Shown here: one piece after another, positions 51,472-60,598 of the stretch
Layout of the letters: each line of letters opens with the position of its first letter
Position numbering within the stretch: position 1 is the first letter of the stretch
Origin: Chloroflexota bacterium
GTDB taxonomy: Bacteria; Chloroflexota; Dehalococcoidia; Bin125
Reading direction: 5' to 3'
Assembly: GCA_028874365.1 (NCBI GenBank)
Contig: JAPPJZ010000034.1
Location: 1-64,000, forward strand
Length of the DNA: 64,000 nucleotides
Translations under genes and position numbers: made by a program
The notes under the pieces: generated by a model
What the model was told of the DNA's origin: nothing
Seen by the model: the letters and a program-made list of their open reading frames with translations, nothing else
The model's database searches: none

Positions 51472-53322
51472 CTAGTTCTTGCCGAGCTGGAGCACCGCCA
51501 GGAACGCTTCCTGGGGGATTTCGACGTTGCCGACGCGCTTGAGTCGCTTCTTGCCCTCGGCCTGACGTGCGAGCAGTTTGCGCTTTCGGGTGATGTCTCC
51601 GCCGTAGCACTTGGCGGTCACATTCTTGCGCAGGGCGCGGACCGTCTCGCGGGCGACGACTCTGCCGCCCACTGCCGCCTGGATAGGGACGTCGAAGAGC
51701 TGGCGCGGAATCAGTCGGCGCAGGCGATCCGCGAGTTCGCGCCCCTGGGTAGCGGCGGCATCAGCGTGCACGATTGCAGAGAGTGCGTCGACAGGCTCGC
51801 CGTTGATCAAGAGGTCGAGCTTGACCAGCTTGGCCGGTCGGTAACCGATCAGCGAGTAATCGAGGCTGGCATAGCCGCGAGTTCTCGACTTCAGTTCGTC
51901 GTAGAAGTCGGTCAGGATCTCGGAGAGCGGCAGTTCGTACTCGAGCAGGACGCGAATCTCGCCGGTCGCGGGGGCGTCGTCGCCGGCGCCGTTTGGCTGA
52001 CTGGTGCGCTGCAGATACTCCATGTGGTCGAACACGCCGCGCCGCGCGGTGACCGTTTCCATGACGGGACCGACGTAGTCGTGCGGCGCGATGATCGAGA
52101 TGCGCACCCAGGGTTCGCGAATCTCGGCCACGTGATTGGGTGCAGGCAGATCGGAGGGGTTCTCGATCAGGTTCACCTGGCCGTCGACGCCTTCGACCTC
52201 GTATTCGACTGACGGGGCCGTGAAGACCAGCTCGAGGCCGTATTCGCGTTCCAATCGCTCTTGCACGATTTCCATGTGCAGCAGGCCGAGGAAACCCATG
52301 CGATAGCCAAAGCCGAGCGCGGCTGAGGATTCCGCTTGATATTGAATGGAACTGTCGGACAGCCTCAGCTTGTCGAGCGCGTCGGAGAGCTCCTGGTAAT
52401 CGGCCGAGTTGGCCGGATAGAGGCCGGCGAAGACCATCGCCTTGGGCTCGCGGTAGCCCGCCAACGGATCGGGTTGGTTGCGTCCGCCGGCGGTCATCGT
52501 GTCACCGACGCGGACATCGGCGACATCCTTGAGACCCGTCGCTACGTATCCCACGTCGCCCGCCGACAGTGAGTCGAGCCGCTGCAGGTCTGGCGAGAAA
52601 CTACCAACCTCCATTGCTTCGAAGCGGCGATTGGTGGCGGACAATCGAAGGGGAGCCTGTCCCTTCGCGTCGCCGTCGACGACGCGCACGTGGGCGATGA
52701 CACCCTTGTACGGGTCGTATTCCGAGTCGAAGATCAGCGCCCGGAGCGGGTCGTTGGCATCACCAGTTGGAGGGGGAATTCGATCGACGATCGCTTCCAG
52801 CAGCTCGTCAATTCCCGCGCCTGTCTTGGCCGAGACGTAGAGGATCTCGTCGCGCCCGAAGCCGATGATGTCAACCAACTCAGAGGTGATCGCGTCGGGT
52901 CGGGCGACATCAAGGTCGATCTTGTTGATCACGGGGATCAGGGTGAGGTCCTGCTCCATGGCGAGGTAGACGTTGGCTAGAGTCTGGGCCTGGATGCCTT
53001 CGACGGCGTCGACGACCAGCAGCGCACCTTCGGCGGCCGCGAGGCTGCGAGAGACCTCGTAGGAGAAGTCAACGTGGCCAGGCGTATCGATTAGGTGCAG
53101 GCGGTGCGCGACGCCCATCGCTGATTGATAGTCCATCCGCACAGCGCGGGCCTTGATAGTGATTCCTTTTTCGCGCTCCAGGTCCATGGAATCGAGCAAC
53201 TGGTCGGACATGTCTCGCCGATCGACCGTGGCGGTCGCCTCCATCAGTCGGTCAGACAGGGTCGACTTGCCGTGATCGATATGGGCGACGATGCAGAAGT
53301 TGCGGATGCGAGCAGGATCCAT
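51472..53322 (-). CDS. lepA: Elongation factor 4 (back-translocating GTPase)
   Basis: The 616-residue protein has G1 AHIDHGKS (13-20), [10 protein letters not shown] switch region, [12 protein letters not shown] and SAKTG, then the EF-G-like domains and the LepA-specific C-terminus ([20 protein letters not shown]). The length matches the family (about 600). A TACGAT box ends 8 nt before the ATG with no Shine-Dalgarno, suggesting a leaderless mRNA. Confidence 0.97.
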   Translation of the reverse strand: MDPARIRNFCIVAHIDHGKSTLSDRLMEATATVDRRDMSDQLLDSMDLEREKGITIKARAVRMDYQSAMGVAHRLHLIDTPGHVDFSYEVSRSLAAAEGALLVVDAVEGIQAQTLANVYLAMEQDLTLIPVINKIDLDVARPDAITSELVDIIGFGRDEILYVSAKTGAGIDELLEAIVDRIPPPTGDANDPLRALIFDSEYDPYKGVIAHVRVVDGDAKGQAPLRLSATNRRFEAMEVGSFSPDLQRLDSLSAGDVGYVATGLKDVADVRVGDTMTAGGRNQPDPLAGYREPKAMVFAGLYPANSADYQELSDALDKLRLSDSSIQYQAESSAALGFGYRMGFLGLLHMEIVQERLEREYGLELVFTAPSVEYEVEGVDGQVNLIENPSDLPAPNHVAEIREPWVRISIIAPHDYVGPVMETVTARRGVFDHMEYLQRTSQPNGAGDDAPATGEIRVLLEYELPLSEILTDFYDELKSRTRGYASLDYSLIGYRPAKLVKLDLLINGEPVDALSAIVHADAAATQGRELADRLRRLIPRQLFDVPIQAAVGGRVVARETVRALRKNVTAKCYGGDITRKRKLLARQAEGKKRLKRVGNVEIPQEAFLAVLQLGKN

Positions 53323-53370
53323 CTGGGCGGATCGTATCAGTCAGGCGGCCGCACGCGGTGTGCGGGATAT

Positions 53371-53400
53371 GCGAAACGGGGCCATTCGGCCCCGTTTCGC
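53371..53400. terminator. Hairpin terminator after the oligopeptide ABC genes
   Basis: The stem GCGAAACGGGGC / GCCCCGTTTCGC is a perfect 12-bp palindrome with a 6-nt loop. It lies 22 nt past the oppF stop and before the lepA start. There is no T-run on the minus strand, so it may be a factor-aided terminator or an mRNA 3' stabiliser. Confidence 0.7.
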
Positions 53401-53422
53401 AAGTTGTGTCCGACTGCAGGCG

Positions 53423-54640
53423 TTAGACGCGATGGCAGCGAACGAAGTGGTCTTCGACGATCTCACGCCACTCGGGGTCTTCCTCACGACAGATGTCGAT
53501 GGCGATCGGACAACGGGTGTGGAAGTTGCAGCCGGGCGGCGGCGCGATCGGGTTGGGCACGTCACCGGTGAGGATCAGGCGCTCGCGTCGCCGTTCCATC
53601 GCCGGGTCGGGGATTGGGACAGCAGAGATCAACGCCTGGGTGTAGGGGTGCAGCGGATTCTCGTAAAGTCGGTCGGACTGGGCGAGTTCAACGATTTTGC
53701 CCAGGTACATCACCGCGATTCGGTGCGAGATGTGACGCACGACCGAGAGATCGTGGGCGATGAACAGGTACGTGAGACCGAAGTCGGCCTGCAGGTCCTC
53801 GAGCAGGTTGATGATCTGTGCCTGAATCGAGACGTCAAGCGCGGAGACCGGCTCGTCGCAGACGATGAACGCGGGCTCGACGGCGAGCGCGCGGGCGATG
53901 CCAATGCGCTGGCGCTGTCCACCGGAGAACTCGTGCGGGTAGCGGCTGGCGAAGTACGGATTGAGACCGACCGTCTCGAGCAATTCGCGCACTCGCTCCT
54001 TGCGGCGACCCCTTTGCAGGCCGTGAATGACCATCGGCTCGGAGACGATGCTGCCAACGCTCATGCGGGGGTTCAGGGACGCATACGGGTCCTGGAAGAT
54101 CATCTGCATCTGGCGGCGGTAGGCGCGCAAGTTGCGGCCGGCGAGCGTGGTCAAGTCGACCGGGCCGCCGTCGCCAAGGGCCGGAGCGGTGGTCTCGTCA
54201 GCGCCGTTCTCGTCAGCGCCGATGTGCGAGGTGTACTGCGGTTCGGACATGAACACCTGTCCGGCGGTCGGGCGATACAGCTGAAGGATCGCGCGACCGG
54301 TTGTGGACTTGCCGCAACCAGACTCACCCACTAGGCCGAGTGTCTCGCCTTCGCGAACGGCGAAGGAGATGCCATCAACCGCCTTGATGTCGGCGACCTT
54401 GCGCTTGAGCAAGAGACCGGCGGTGACCGGGAAGTACATCTTGAGGTCACTGACCTCGAGCAGGGTGTTGTCGTGCGGTTCGGTGCGCCCGCCCCCGGTG
54501 AACTCGGCGACGGCGGCAGCCGCCTGACCAACGGACGCGGCCGCGGCGGCGCGCATCTGTTCGGGCGTCATCGTCCCGGCGGCGGCCTCGTCCTGGGACT
54601 GCGGCTCTTCGACGACGTCAGGTTGTTCGTTCTCAGACAT
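53423..54640 (-). CDS. oppF: Oligopeptide/dipeptide ABC transporter ATP-binding protein (OppF/DppF type)
   Basis: The protein has 405 residues from ATG 54640. An Ala/Gln/Glu-rich head of about 60 residues precedes the nucleotide-binding domain: Walker [11 protein letters not shown]-loop [13 protein letters not shown], signature [14 protein letters not shown] and Walker [13 protein letters not shown]. The OppF-type C-terminal Cys cluster ([18 protein letters not shown]) probably binds an Fe-S cluster. An insert of about 35 acidic residues ([20 protein letters not shown]) sits between Walker A and the Q-loop. It overlaps oppD by 8 nt. No permease or binding-protein gene is in the window. Confidence 0.93.
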   Translation of the reverse strand: MSENEQPDVVEEPQSQDEAAAGTMTPEQMRAAAAASVGQAAAAVAEFTGGGRTEPHDNTLLEVSDLKMYFPVTAGLLLKRKVADIKAVDGISFAVREGETLGLVGESGCGKSTTGRAILQLYRPTAGQVFMSEPQYTSHIGADENGADETTAPALGDGGPVDLTTLAGRNLRAYRRQMQMIFQDPYASLNPRMSVGSIVSEPMVIHGLQRGRRKERVRELLETVGLNPYFASRYPHEFSGGQRQRIGIARALAVEPAFIVCDEPVSALDVSIQAQIINLLEDLQADFGLTYLFIAHDLSVVRHISHRIAVMYLGKIVELAQSDRLYENPLHPYTQALISAVPIPDPAMERRRERLILTGDVPNPIAPPPGCNFHTRCPIAIDICREEDPEWREIVEDHFVRCHRV

Positions 54641-55679
54641 TGGCCGTCTCCTCTTCCAGAATTTCCTCGGTGTGGGCGCTGGCCAGGATGGCGTCAGCCT
54701 CAGACGCGACGGCTTCCGAGTTCCAGCAAGCAACGAGATGTCCGGGCGCGAATTCTTGCAGTACGGGACGCTCGTCCGTGCATTGGTCGGTGACGAAGCG
54801 GCAGCGCGGTGCGAAGGCGCAGCCATCGGGCATGTTGGTCAAGTCTGGCGGTGTGCCTTCAATCGGGATCAGACGCCCGGTCCGGGCGTCGAGTCGGGGC
54901 ACCGACTCGAGCAGCCCCAGCGTGTAGGCATGCTTGGGGCGCGCGTAGATCTCGGTCGCGGCCCCACTCTCGACGATGCGCCCGCCGTACATCACGTTGA
55001 CGCGGTCGGCGTAGCGGGCGACCACACCGAGGTTGTGTGTGATGACGATGACGGCGGTGCCGAGTTCGCGGCTCAGGCGAGCCATGACTTCAAGCACCTG
55101 AGCCTGGATCGTCACGTCAAGTGCCGTCGTCGGCTCGTCCGCGAGCAGCAGTTTGGGGTCACAGGAGAGCGCCATCGCGATCATCACGCGTTGACGCATG
55201 CCCCCGGAGAACTGGTGCGGGAAGTCGAATAGGCGCTGCTCGGCGGCAGGGATGCCGACCATGTTGAGCAGTTCGATTGCGCGCTCATTTGCCTGGTTCC
55301 GGCCGAGGCCCATGTGCAGCTCGATCGCCTCGGTGAGTTGGCGACCAATCGTCAACACGGGATTGAGCGAGGTCATGGGCTCCTGGAAGACCATGGCGAT
55401 GTCGTTGCCGCGGATCTCACGCATCCGCGAGTCGTCAACGCTCATTAGCTCTTCGCCATCGAACCAAACCTCGCCATTGACGATCTTGCCGGGCGGGTTG
55501 GGGATCAGGCGCAGCAAGGAGAGCGCGGAGACGCTCTTGCCGGAGCCGGACTCGCCGACCAGGCCCAGCGTTTCGCCGGGCATCAGGTCGTAGGAGACAT
55601 CGTTGACTGCCTGAACGACTCCTTCAGACGTGAAGAAACTGGTGGAGAGGTTCTGGACACTCAAAAGCGGGTCAGCCAT
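54633..55679 (-). CDS. oppD: Oligopeptide/dipeptide ABC transporter ATP-binding protein (OppD/DppD type)
   Basis: The 348-residue protein has Walker [17 protein letters not shown]-loop [13 protein letters not shown], signature [14 protein letters not shown], Walker [13 protein letters not shown] and the C-terminal Cys motif [18 protein letters not shown]. It pairs with OppF as the ATPase heterodimer of a peptide or nickel importer. AAGGAG lies before the ATG. The genes upstream on this strand are two tRNAs, so the membrane and binding subunits must be encoded elsewhere. Confidence 0.94.
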   Translation of the reverse strand: MADPLLSVQNLSTSFFTSEGVVQAVNDVSYDLMPGETLGLVGESGSGKSVSALSLLRLIPNPPGKIVNGEVWFDGEELMSVDDSRMREIRGNDIAMVFQEPMTSLNPVLTIGRQLTEAIELHMGLGRNQANERAIELLNMVGIPAAEQRLFDFPHQFSGGMRQRVMIAMALSCDPKLLLADEPTTALDVTIQAQVLEVMARLSRELGTAVIVITHNLGVVARYADRVNVMYGGRIVESGAATEIYARPKHAYTLGLLESVPRLDARTGRLIPIEGTPPDLTNMPDGCAFAPRCRFVTDQCTDERPVLQEFAPGHLVACWNSEAVASEADAILASAHTEEILEEETANV

Positions 55680-55754
55680 AAGAGCACTCCTTTAGCGACG
55701 CCTGTGGTTCCAATGTTCGCAACACGACCGACCGGTTCAGGGCCGAGCGAGCGT

Positions 55755-55839
55755 TGGTGGGGAAGAGGAGACTCGAACTCCTACGCCTTGCGGCACATGA
55801 TCCTAAATCATGCTCGTCTGCCAATTCCGACACTTCCCC
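55755..55839 (-). tRNA. tRNA-Leu (anticodon UAG)
   Basis: The 85-nt class II tRNA starts GGGGAAG at 55839 and pairs with CTTCCCC, followed by discriminator A and an encoded CCA. The anticodon arm is CATGA-TTTAGGA-TCATG, anticodon TAG. The variable arm is long, and the T arm reads GGAGTTCGAGTCTCC. It reads CUA and probably other CUN codons. Confidence 0.95.
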
Positions 55840-55925
55840 TGCCCGCGCGAAGACAGCCGGCGCGCCGGCTTCCTCAGGCGAGAGGTGCGAAGGGGCTGAC
55901 AAATCGCCGAATCCGTTGGTGTATC

Positions 55926-56001
<76 letters not shown>

Positions 56002-56257
56002 CCGCGCATGGGTCACTCCCGACGCCGGTTGCGCCGGGGCGTCCCCCAATCTTACACGGACTGCACGGCTCCCCTGCCGGGTGGCTGGCTGGCTCAATGT
56101 TGCGTCCCCAAACCCGCTCGATGTTCGGATGCTCGTCGCCGCCCCGTGGTCGGCTTGGCCTGCAAGCTAGCCAACGAGACGTGGAACGTCAACGAGTTGA
56201 CAGCAATTGTAGAGGTTGCCGCAGGCGTGTCGCGGGCGGGGCCAATGCGGCCGTTCG
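56002..56257. other. Non-coding spacer between divergent tRNA genes
   Basis: Together with the promoter after it, this is a stretch of 307 nt without a gene. It has no frame with coding character. A TAAGAT box on the minus strand (56049-56054), 48 nt before tRNA-Lys, could be the promoter of the Lys-Leu tRNA pair; no matching -35 is evident. Nothing else is recognised. Confidence 0.4.
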
Positions 56258-56287
56258 TTGACCAAGCCGACGGGCGAGGCATACGAT
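56258..56287 (+). promoter_or_regulatory. Promoter of tRNA-Val (and perhaps thrS)
   Basis: TTGACC (56258-56263) and TACGAT (56282-56287) are spaced by 18 nt. The predicted start is about 14 nt before the tRNA-Val 5' end. Five of six and four of six bases match the vegetative consensus. Confidence 0.6.
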
Positions 56288-56308
56288 GAATCGACACCGG
56301 ACAGGTGC

Positions 56309-56385
56309 GGGCGGTTAGCTCAGTTGGCTAGAGCGCTGCGTTGACATCGCAGAGGTCACTGGTTCAAGTCCAGTATCGCCCACCA
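56309..56385 (+). tRNA. tRNA-Val (anticodon GAC)
   Basis: The 77-nt tRNA has acceptor GGGCGGT pairing with ATCGCCC, D arm AGCTCAGTTGGCTAGAGC, anticodon arm CTGCG-TTGACAT-CGCAG (GAC), T arm CTGGTTCAAGTCCAG and encoded CCA. It lies 70 nt before thrS on the same strand. Confidence 0.96.
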
Positions 56386-56455
56386 TTCTTCCGACAGGTT
56401 CCTCGGCGACAGATCGACCGGCGATTTGCGCGGAGCCAGCGCTGATGGCAGGCGG

Positions 56456-58309
56456 ATGGCAGACGACCCGTACGACTCGGGCGCGGTCTTGGAGGCGGAG
56501 GACGCCGCCGCTGTCGCCGCCGCTGGCCGAGGCGATGTCGACGACGCCGATTGGCTGCAGCGGATGCGACACTCGGCCGCGCACGTGCTGGCCCAGGTCG
56601 TGTTGCAGATGTTCCCGGAGGGAAAGATTGGCATCGGTCCGCCGATCGACACTGGTTTCTATTACGACTTCGATCTGCCGCGTCCGCTAACTCCCGAGGA
56701 TCTGTCAGAGATCCAGAAGCGCATGCGCAAGGAGATCCGTCGCAATCACCGATTCGTCTGGGACGAGATTCCGCTCGCCGAGGCGCGCGAACGGTTTGAC
56801 GACCAGCCGTTCAAGCAGGAGTTGCTGGACCAGTTCTCGGCCGATTCGGATCATGTGGGAATCTGCACGCACGCCGAGTTCACCGACCTGTGCCGAGGCG
56901 GGCATGTCGAGTCGACCAAACAGATCGGCCCGTTCCGGCTAACCAATGTCGCCGGCGCGTACTGGCGCGGCGACGAGAAGCGGCCGCAGCTGCAACGGGT
57001 GTACGGCGCCCTCTTCCCGACCCGAGAGGAACTTGACGCACACTTCGCCCGACTCGAGGAAGCGCAACGCCGCGACCACCGCCGACTTGGACGCGAGCTG
57101 GAGCTGTTCGCCTTCTCGGAGCTGGTCGGCGCCGGGGTCCCCTTGCTGCTGCCGGATGGAGCGATCATTCGGCAGGAGATGGAGCGACTGATCCGTGAGT
57201 TGCAGGACGAGCGAGGCTACCGCGAGGTTTGGACCGGCCACCTCGCGAGGGGGGAACTGTTCCGCCGCTCCGGCCATCTGGACAACTATTCCGACGTCAT
57301 GTTCCCGGCGATGCATGAACATCCGGACGAAGTCGATGCTGGGGACGACGGCGATGCTTACTTCCTGAAGCCGATGAACTGTCCGGTCCACATGATGCTC
57401 TACAACAACTCGCTGCATTCTTATCGCGAACTGCCACTGCGCTACGCGGAGTACACGACGCTCTATCGCTACGAGAAGTCCGGTCAGTTGTCGGGACTGA
57501 CGCGGGTGCGATCGCTGACCCAGGACGATTGCCACATTTTCATCACGCCCGAGCAGATCTCGGATGAGGTCGCTCGGGTGCTGGAGCTGGTTCAAACGCT
57601 GTTCAGCACGTACGGGATGCCGAACTTTCGCTACGAGCTGTCGCTGCCCGGCGAGGGTGGCAAGTACGTCGACGATGCGGAAGCCTGGCGCACCGCGGTG
57701 TCGGCCTTGCGCGGCGCCCTCGATGAGGCCGAGATTGATTATGTGGAGCAGGAGGGCGAGGCTGCGTTCTACGGGCCGAAGGCAGACCTGTTCGTCTCCG
57801 ACGTGATGGGCCGCGAGTGGCAACTCTCAACGATTCAGCTGGACCTGATCCAACCGGCCCGGCTGGGCTGCGTGTACGTGGCAGACGACGGGGAGCGACG
57901 CACGCCGGTCGTGATTCACCGAGCGATTCACGGGTCGTTCGAGCGCTTCCTGGGCATTCTGATCGAGCACTACGCCGGGGCCTTTCCCCTCTGGCTCGCT
58001 CCGACCCAGGCGCGCTGCATTCCGATCGCGGACCGACACCTCGATTGGGCGCACACGGTGGCGGCCGAGCTGCGGCAGGCCGGGTTGCGAGTTGACGTGG
58101 ACGACGGCAACGAACGAATGCAGGCCAAGATCCGCAACGGCCAGCGGCGCAAGATTCCCTACATGCTGGTCATAGGCGACCGCGAGGTGGAGTCGCAATC
58201 GGCGGCCGTGCGAGTCCGCAACGGCGAAGACCTGGGAGCGATGCCGCTGGCGGAGATTCGCTCGATGCTGAGTGAACAGTACCGCTCGCGGGCGAACCAG
58301 CCCTCCTGA
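56456..58309 (+). CDS. thrS: Threonyl-tRNA synthetase lacking the TGS domain
   Basis: The protein has 617 residues from ATG 56456 (a TTG start ten codons earlier is possible). The N-terminus is an acidic about 35-residue stretch in place of the usual about 60-residue TGS domain. It then enters the editing domain at MRHSAAHVLAQVVLQMFP, with the TDLCRGGHV editing Cys and His. Catalytic motifs are MNCPVHMM (zinc Cys; Gly to Val compared with MNCPGH), RYEKSGQLSGLTRVR, TQDDCHIF and HRAIHGSFERF, and an anticodon-binding domain follows. It charges tRNA-Thr. Confidence 0.94.
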   Translation: MADDPYDSGAVLEAEDAAAVAAAGRGDVDDADWLQRMRHSAAHVLAQVVLQMFPEGKIGIGPPIDTGFYYDFDLPRPLTPEDLSEIQKRMRKEIRRNHRFVWDEIPLAEARERFDDQPFKQELLDQFSADSDHVGICTHAEFTDLCRGGHVESTKQIGPFRLTNVAGAYWRGDEKRPQLQRVYGALFPTREELDAHFARLEEAQRRDHRRLGRELELFAFSELVGAGVPLLLPDGAIIRQEMERLIRELQDERGYREVWTGHLARGELFRRSGHLDNYSDVMFPAMHEHPDEVDAGDDGDAYFLKPMNCPVHMMLYNNSLHSYRELPLRYAEYTTLYRYEKSGQLSGLTRVRSLTQDDCHIFITPEQISDEVARVLELVQTLFSTYGMPNFRYELSLPGEGGKYVDDAEAWRTAVSALRGALDEAEIDYVEQEGEAAFYGPKADLFVSDVMGREWQLSTIQLDLIQPARLGCVYVADDGERRTPVVIHRAIHGSFERFLGILIEHYAGAFPLWLAPTQARCIPIADRHLDWAHTVAAELRQAGLRVDVDDGNERMQAKIRNGQRRKIPYMLVIGDREVESQSAAVRVRNGEDLGAMPLAEIRSMLSEQYRSRANQPS

Positions 58310-58350
58310 ACCGCGTCGCGCATTGGATACTCTCCTCGTATCTCGACGGG

Positions 58351-58401
58351 TATGATCCATACGGCCACTTGCATGGCCGCGACGGCGAACGTCGCGCGGC
58401 C
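58351..58401 (+). promoter_or_regulatory. Putative promoter -10 and leader hairpin upstream of accC
   Basis: A TATGAT box (58351-58356) is followed by a hairpin GGCCGCGACG-GCGAA-CGTCGCG(C)GGCC at 58375-58401, 35 nt before the accC ATG. The stem has 10 pairs with a single bulged C. It would lie in the 5' leader. No -35 at standard spacing is seen. It has no T-run, so it is unlikely to be the thrS terminator. Confidence 0.4.
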
Positions 58402-58436
58402 TTGAGTGCGCGGCTGCGAATCCCAGAAGGCAGCGG

Positions 58437-59999
58437 ATGACTGACTACCAGCGCCCCTTCAAGAAGCTCCTGATTGCGAATCGCGGCGAGATCGCGGTCC
58501 GCGTGATTCGCGGCGCGCGCGACCTGGGGATCGAGACGGTGGCGGTTTTCTCCGACGCTGACCGGCGGGCCAGGCACGTGCGTATGGCGGACGAGTCGGT
58601 CCGCATCGGCGGACCGGCGCCGGCCGAGAGTTACCTGTCGATCGATGCGGTGATCAATGCGGCAAAGCAGACCGGTGCGGATGCGATCCACCCTGGATAT
58701 GGGTTTCTCTCGGAGAATGCGAACTTCGCCCGTGCTTGCCGCGAGCAGGGCATCGTGTTCGTTGGGCCGTCCCCTGAGGCGATCGAGCTGATGGGTGACA
58801 AGATCGAGTCGCGACGGACGATGAAGCAGGCCGGAGTTCCGATCATCCCGGGCGCGATCGACCCGCTCGTCGATCCCTCCGAAGCGCGCCAGATGGCCGA
58901 CGAGATCGGCTATCCGGTCGTGATCAAGGCGGCGGCCGGCGGCGGCGGGCGAGGCATCCGAATCGTCGAATCGGCCGGTGAGATCGATCGGGCGGTGCAG
59001 CAGGCGCAGGAGGAAGCGATCACGGCGTTCGGAGACGGAGCCGTGTTTGTGGAGAAGCTCCTGCGGCCGGCGCGGCATATTGAGATTCAGGTCGTGGCGG
59101 ACACGCGCGGCAACATCGTCTGTCTGGGCGAACGCGACTGCTCGGCTCAACGGCGGCGGCAAAAGCTGGTCGAGGAGTCTCCAGCGCCCGGCATGTCGCC
59201 GCAGTTGCGGGCGCGGATGGAGGAGGCCGCAACGAACGCGGCCCGCGCCTGTTCATACACGTCGACCGGCACCGTCGAGTTCCTGGTCTGGGACGACGCC
59301 CATGCCCCGGACGGACGCAACTTCGCCTTCCTGGAGATGAACACTCGGCTGCAGGTCGAACATCCGGTGACGGAGTTGGTTCGCGGCGTCGATCTGGTTC
59401 AGGACCAACTCAGGATCGCGGGTGGATTCCCGCTCGGCTACACGGCGGCGGAACGCCCGATCCGCGGCTGGGCGATGGAGTGTCGAATCACCGCTGAAGA
59501 CCCGTACAACGGATTCTCTCCCTCGGTCGGGCCGATCGCGTGGTTCCGCGAGGCCGATGGTCCCGGTGTACGGCTCGATTCGATGCTGGCGCGTGGCGTT
59601 GGGGTGAGTGCGCATTACGACTCGCTGATCGGCAAGCTGATCACTTGGGGCGAGACGCGAGATCAATGCATCCGGAGGATGAAGCGGGCGCTGGGGGAGT
59701 ACCTGGTGATCGGCGTGAGTACGTCGATTCCGTTTCATCAGGCCTTGATGGATGACGAATGCTTCCGCGACGGAGAGATCCACACGCTGTACGTGGAAGA
59801 AAACGAGATCCTCAATCCCGGCGACCGACCCGCGCATGGCGTGGAGGCGGCGTTGGCGGCGGCGCTCTTCTTCCACACGCAGGGCGAGCGGGCCGACCTG
59901 GAACGCAACGGACCACAACCGCGTCGGCGAGCCTGGGCTCAGTCCTCGCGCGGTCGACGATTCCCCGTGGAGCAAGGATGGCGAAGAACTACCGGCTAA
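58437..59999 (+). CDS. accC: Biotin carboxylase subunit of acyl-CoA carboxylase
   Basis: The 520-residue ATP-grasp enzyme carboxylates biotin. It has KLLIANRGEIAVRVIRGARD, HPGYGFLSENANFA, the glycine loop AAAGGGGRGI, ERDCSAQRRRQKLVEESPAP, FLEMNTRLQVEHPVTE (metal and catalytic Glu/Arg) and GWAMECRITAEDP. The C-terminus is about 60 residues longer than AccC (450), as in alpha subunits of propionyl-/acyl-CoA carboxylases whose carrier part is cut off. It overlaps the biotin carrier gene by 22 nt. The carboxyltransferase gene is not in the window. Confidence 0.95.
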   Translation: MTDYQRPFKKLLIANRGEIAVRVIRGARDLGIETVAVFSDADRRARHVRMADESVRIGGPAPAESYLSIDAVINAAKQTGADAIHPGYGFLSENANFARACREQGIVFVGPSPEAIELMGDKIESRRTMKQAGVPIIPGAIDPLVDPSEARQMADEIGYPVVIKAAAGGGGRGIRIVESAGEIDRAVQQAQEEAITAFGDGAVFVEKLLRPARHIEIQVVADTRGNIVCLGERDCSAQRRRQKLVEESPAPGMSPQLRARMEEAATNAARACSYTSTGTVEFLVWDDAHAPDGRNFAFLEMNTRLQVEHPVTELVRGVDLVQDQLRIAGGFPLGYTAAERPIRGWAMECRITAEDPYNGFSPSVGPIAWFREADGPGVRLDSMLARGVGVSAHYDSLIGKLITWGETRDQCIRRMKRALGEYLVIGVSTSIPFHQALMDDECFRDGEIHTLYVEENEILNPGDRPAHGVEAALAAALFFHTQGERADLERNGPQPRRRAWAQSSRGRRFPVEQGWRRTTG

Positions 60000-60493
60000 T
60001 CGTGCAAGGCGGGCTGCAGGAGGTTGCCATCGACGACGACGGCAACGGAACCTATCTCGCGGACTTCGGCGGCGAGAAGTACTCGCTCGAGCTGGAGTCG
60101 CTCGACGACAGCACGCTGTTCCGCCTGTGGATCGACGGCGAGAGCACGCCGTTGGCGATCCGCCGCGACGGCATGACGCTGGAGCTGTTCATCGGCCCCG
60201 ACCGCTACTCGGCCGAAATCGAACGCAGCGCCGGGGTACTGAGCCACGCCGGCCCCGCGATCGAAGGCGAGGTGCGGCTCGTCGCTCCGATGACCGGTCA
60301 GGTCACGGAGGTCCTTGTTGGACCGGGCGATCAGGTGGAGGAGGGCGCTCCGCTGCTGGTGATGGTGGCGATGAAGATGAATAATGAGATTCGCTCGCCG
60401 GCAGCCGGGACGATCGTGCAAGTGGACGTGGAGGCGGGGGACGCGGTCGATCAGGGCGATTTGATGCTGGTGATCGACACGGAGTCGGCGTGA
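59978..60493 (+). CDS. Biotin carboxyl carrier protein of acyl-CoA carboxylase
   Basis: The protein has 171 residues from ATG 59978, with GGAG 5 nt upstream. The N-terminal about 85 residues are beta-rich and resemble the BT/linker part of PccA or pyruvate carboxylase. The C-terminal biotinyl domain has LVAPMTGQVTEVLVGPGDQV and the biotin lysine in MVAMKMNNEI. With accC it forms a split version of a PccA-like alpha subunit. Its partner carboxyltransferase decides whether malonyl-CoA or methylmalonyl-CoA is made. Confidence 0.93.
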   Translation: MAKNYRLIVQGGLQEVAIDDDGNGTYLADFGGEKYSLELESLDDSTLFRLWIDGESTPLAIRRDGMTLELFIGPDRYSAEIERSAGVLSHAGPAIEGEVRLVAPMTGQVTEVLVGPGDQVEEGAPLLVMVAMKMNNEIRSPAAGTIVQVDVEAGDAVDQGDLMLVIDTESA

Positions 60494-60502
60494 GCGAGCG
60501 GA

Positions 60503-60537
60503 TGCTGACCGGCGCGGTTTGAAACCGCGCGTCGGCA
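60503..60537 (+). terminator. Hairpin between biotin carrier and infC
   Basis: The core GCGCGGTTT-G-AAACCGCGC is a perfect 9-bp stem, flanked by TGCTGAC and GTCGGCA that can extend it. It starts 10 nt after the biotin carrier stop, with no T-run. It could terminate the accC operon before infC. Confidence 0.5.
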
Positions 60538-60598
60538 GACCTACCATCTGCCTCAACGGAGCCAACGACAGACCGGCTCGTAGCGAAGGAGATTCGCC

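Noticed and set aside
58375-58401. The accC leader hairpin as the thrS terminator
   Set aside because: It has no T-run and follows a -10-like box. A leader structure fits better, though neither is proven.
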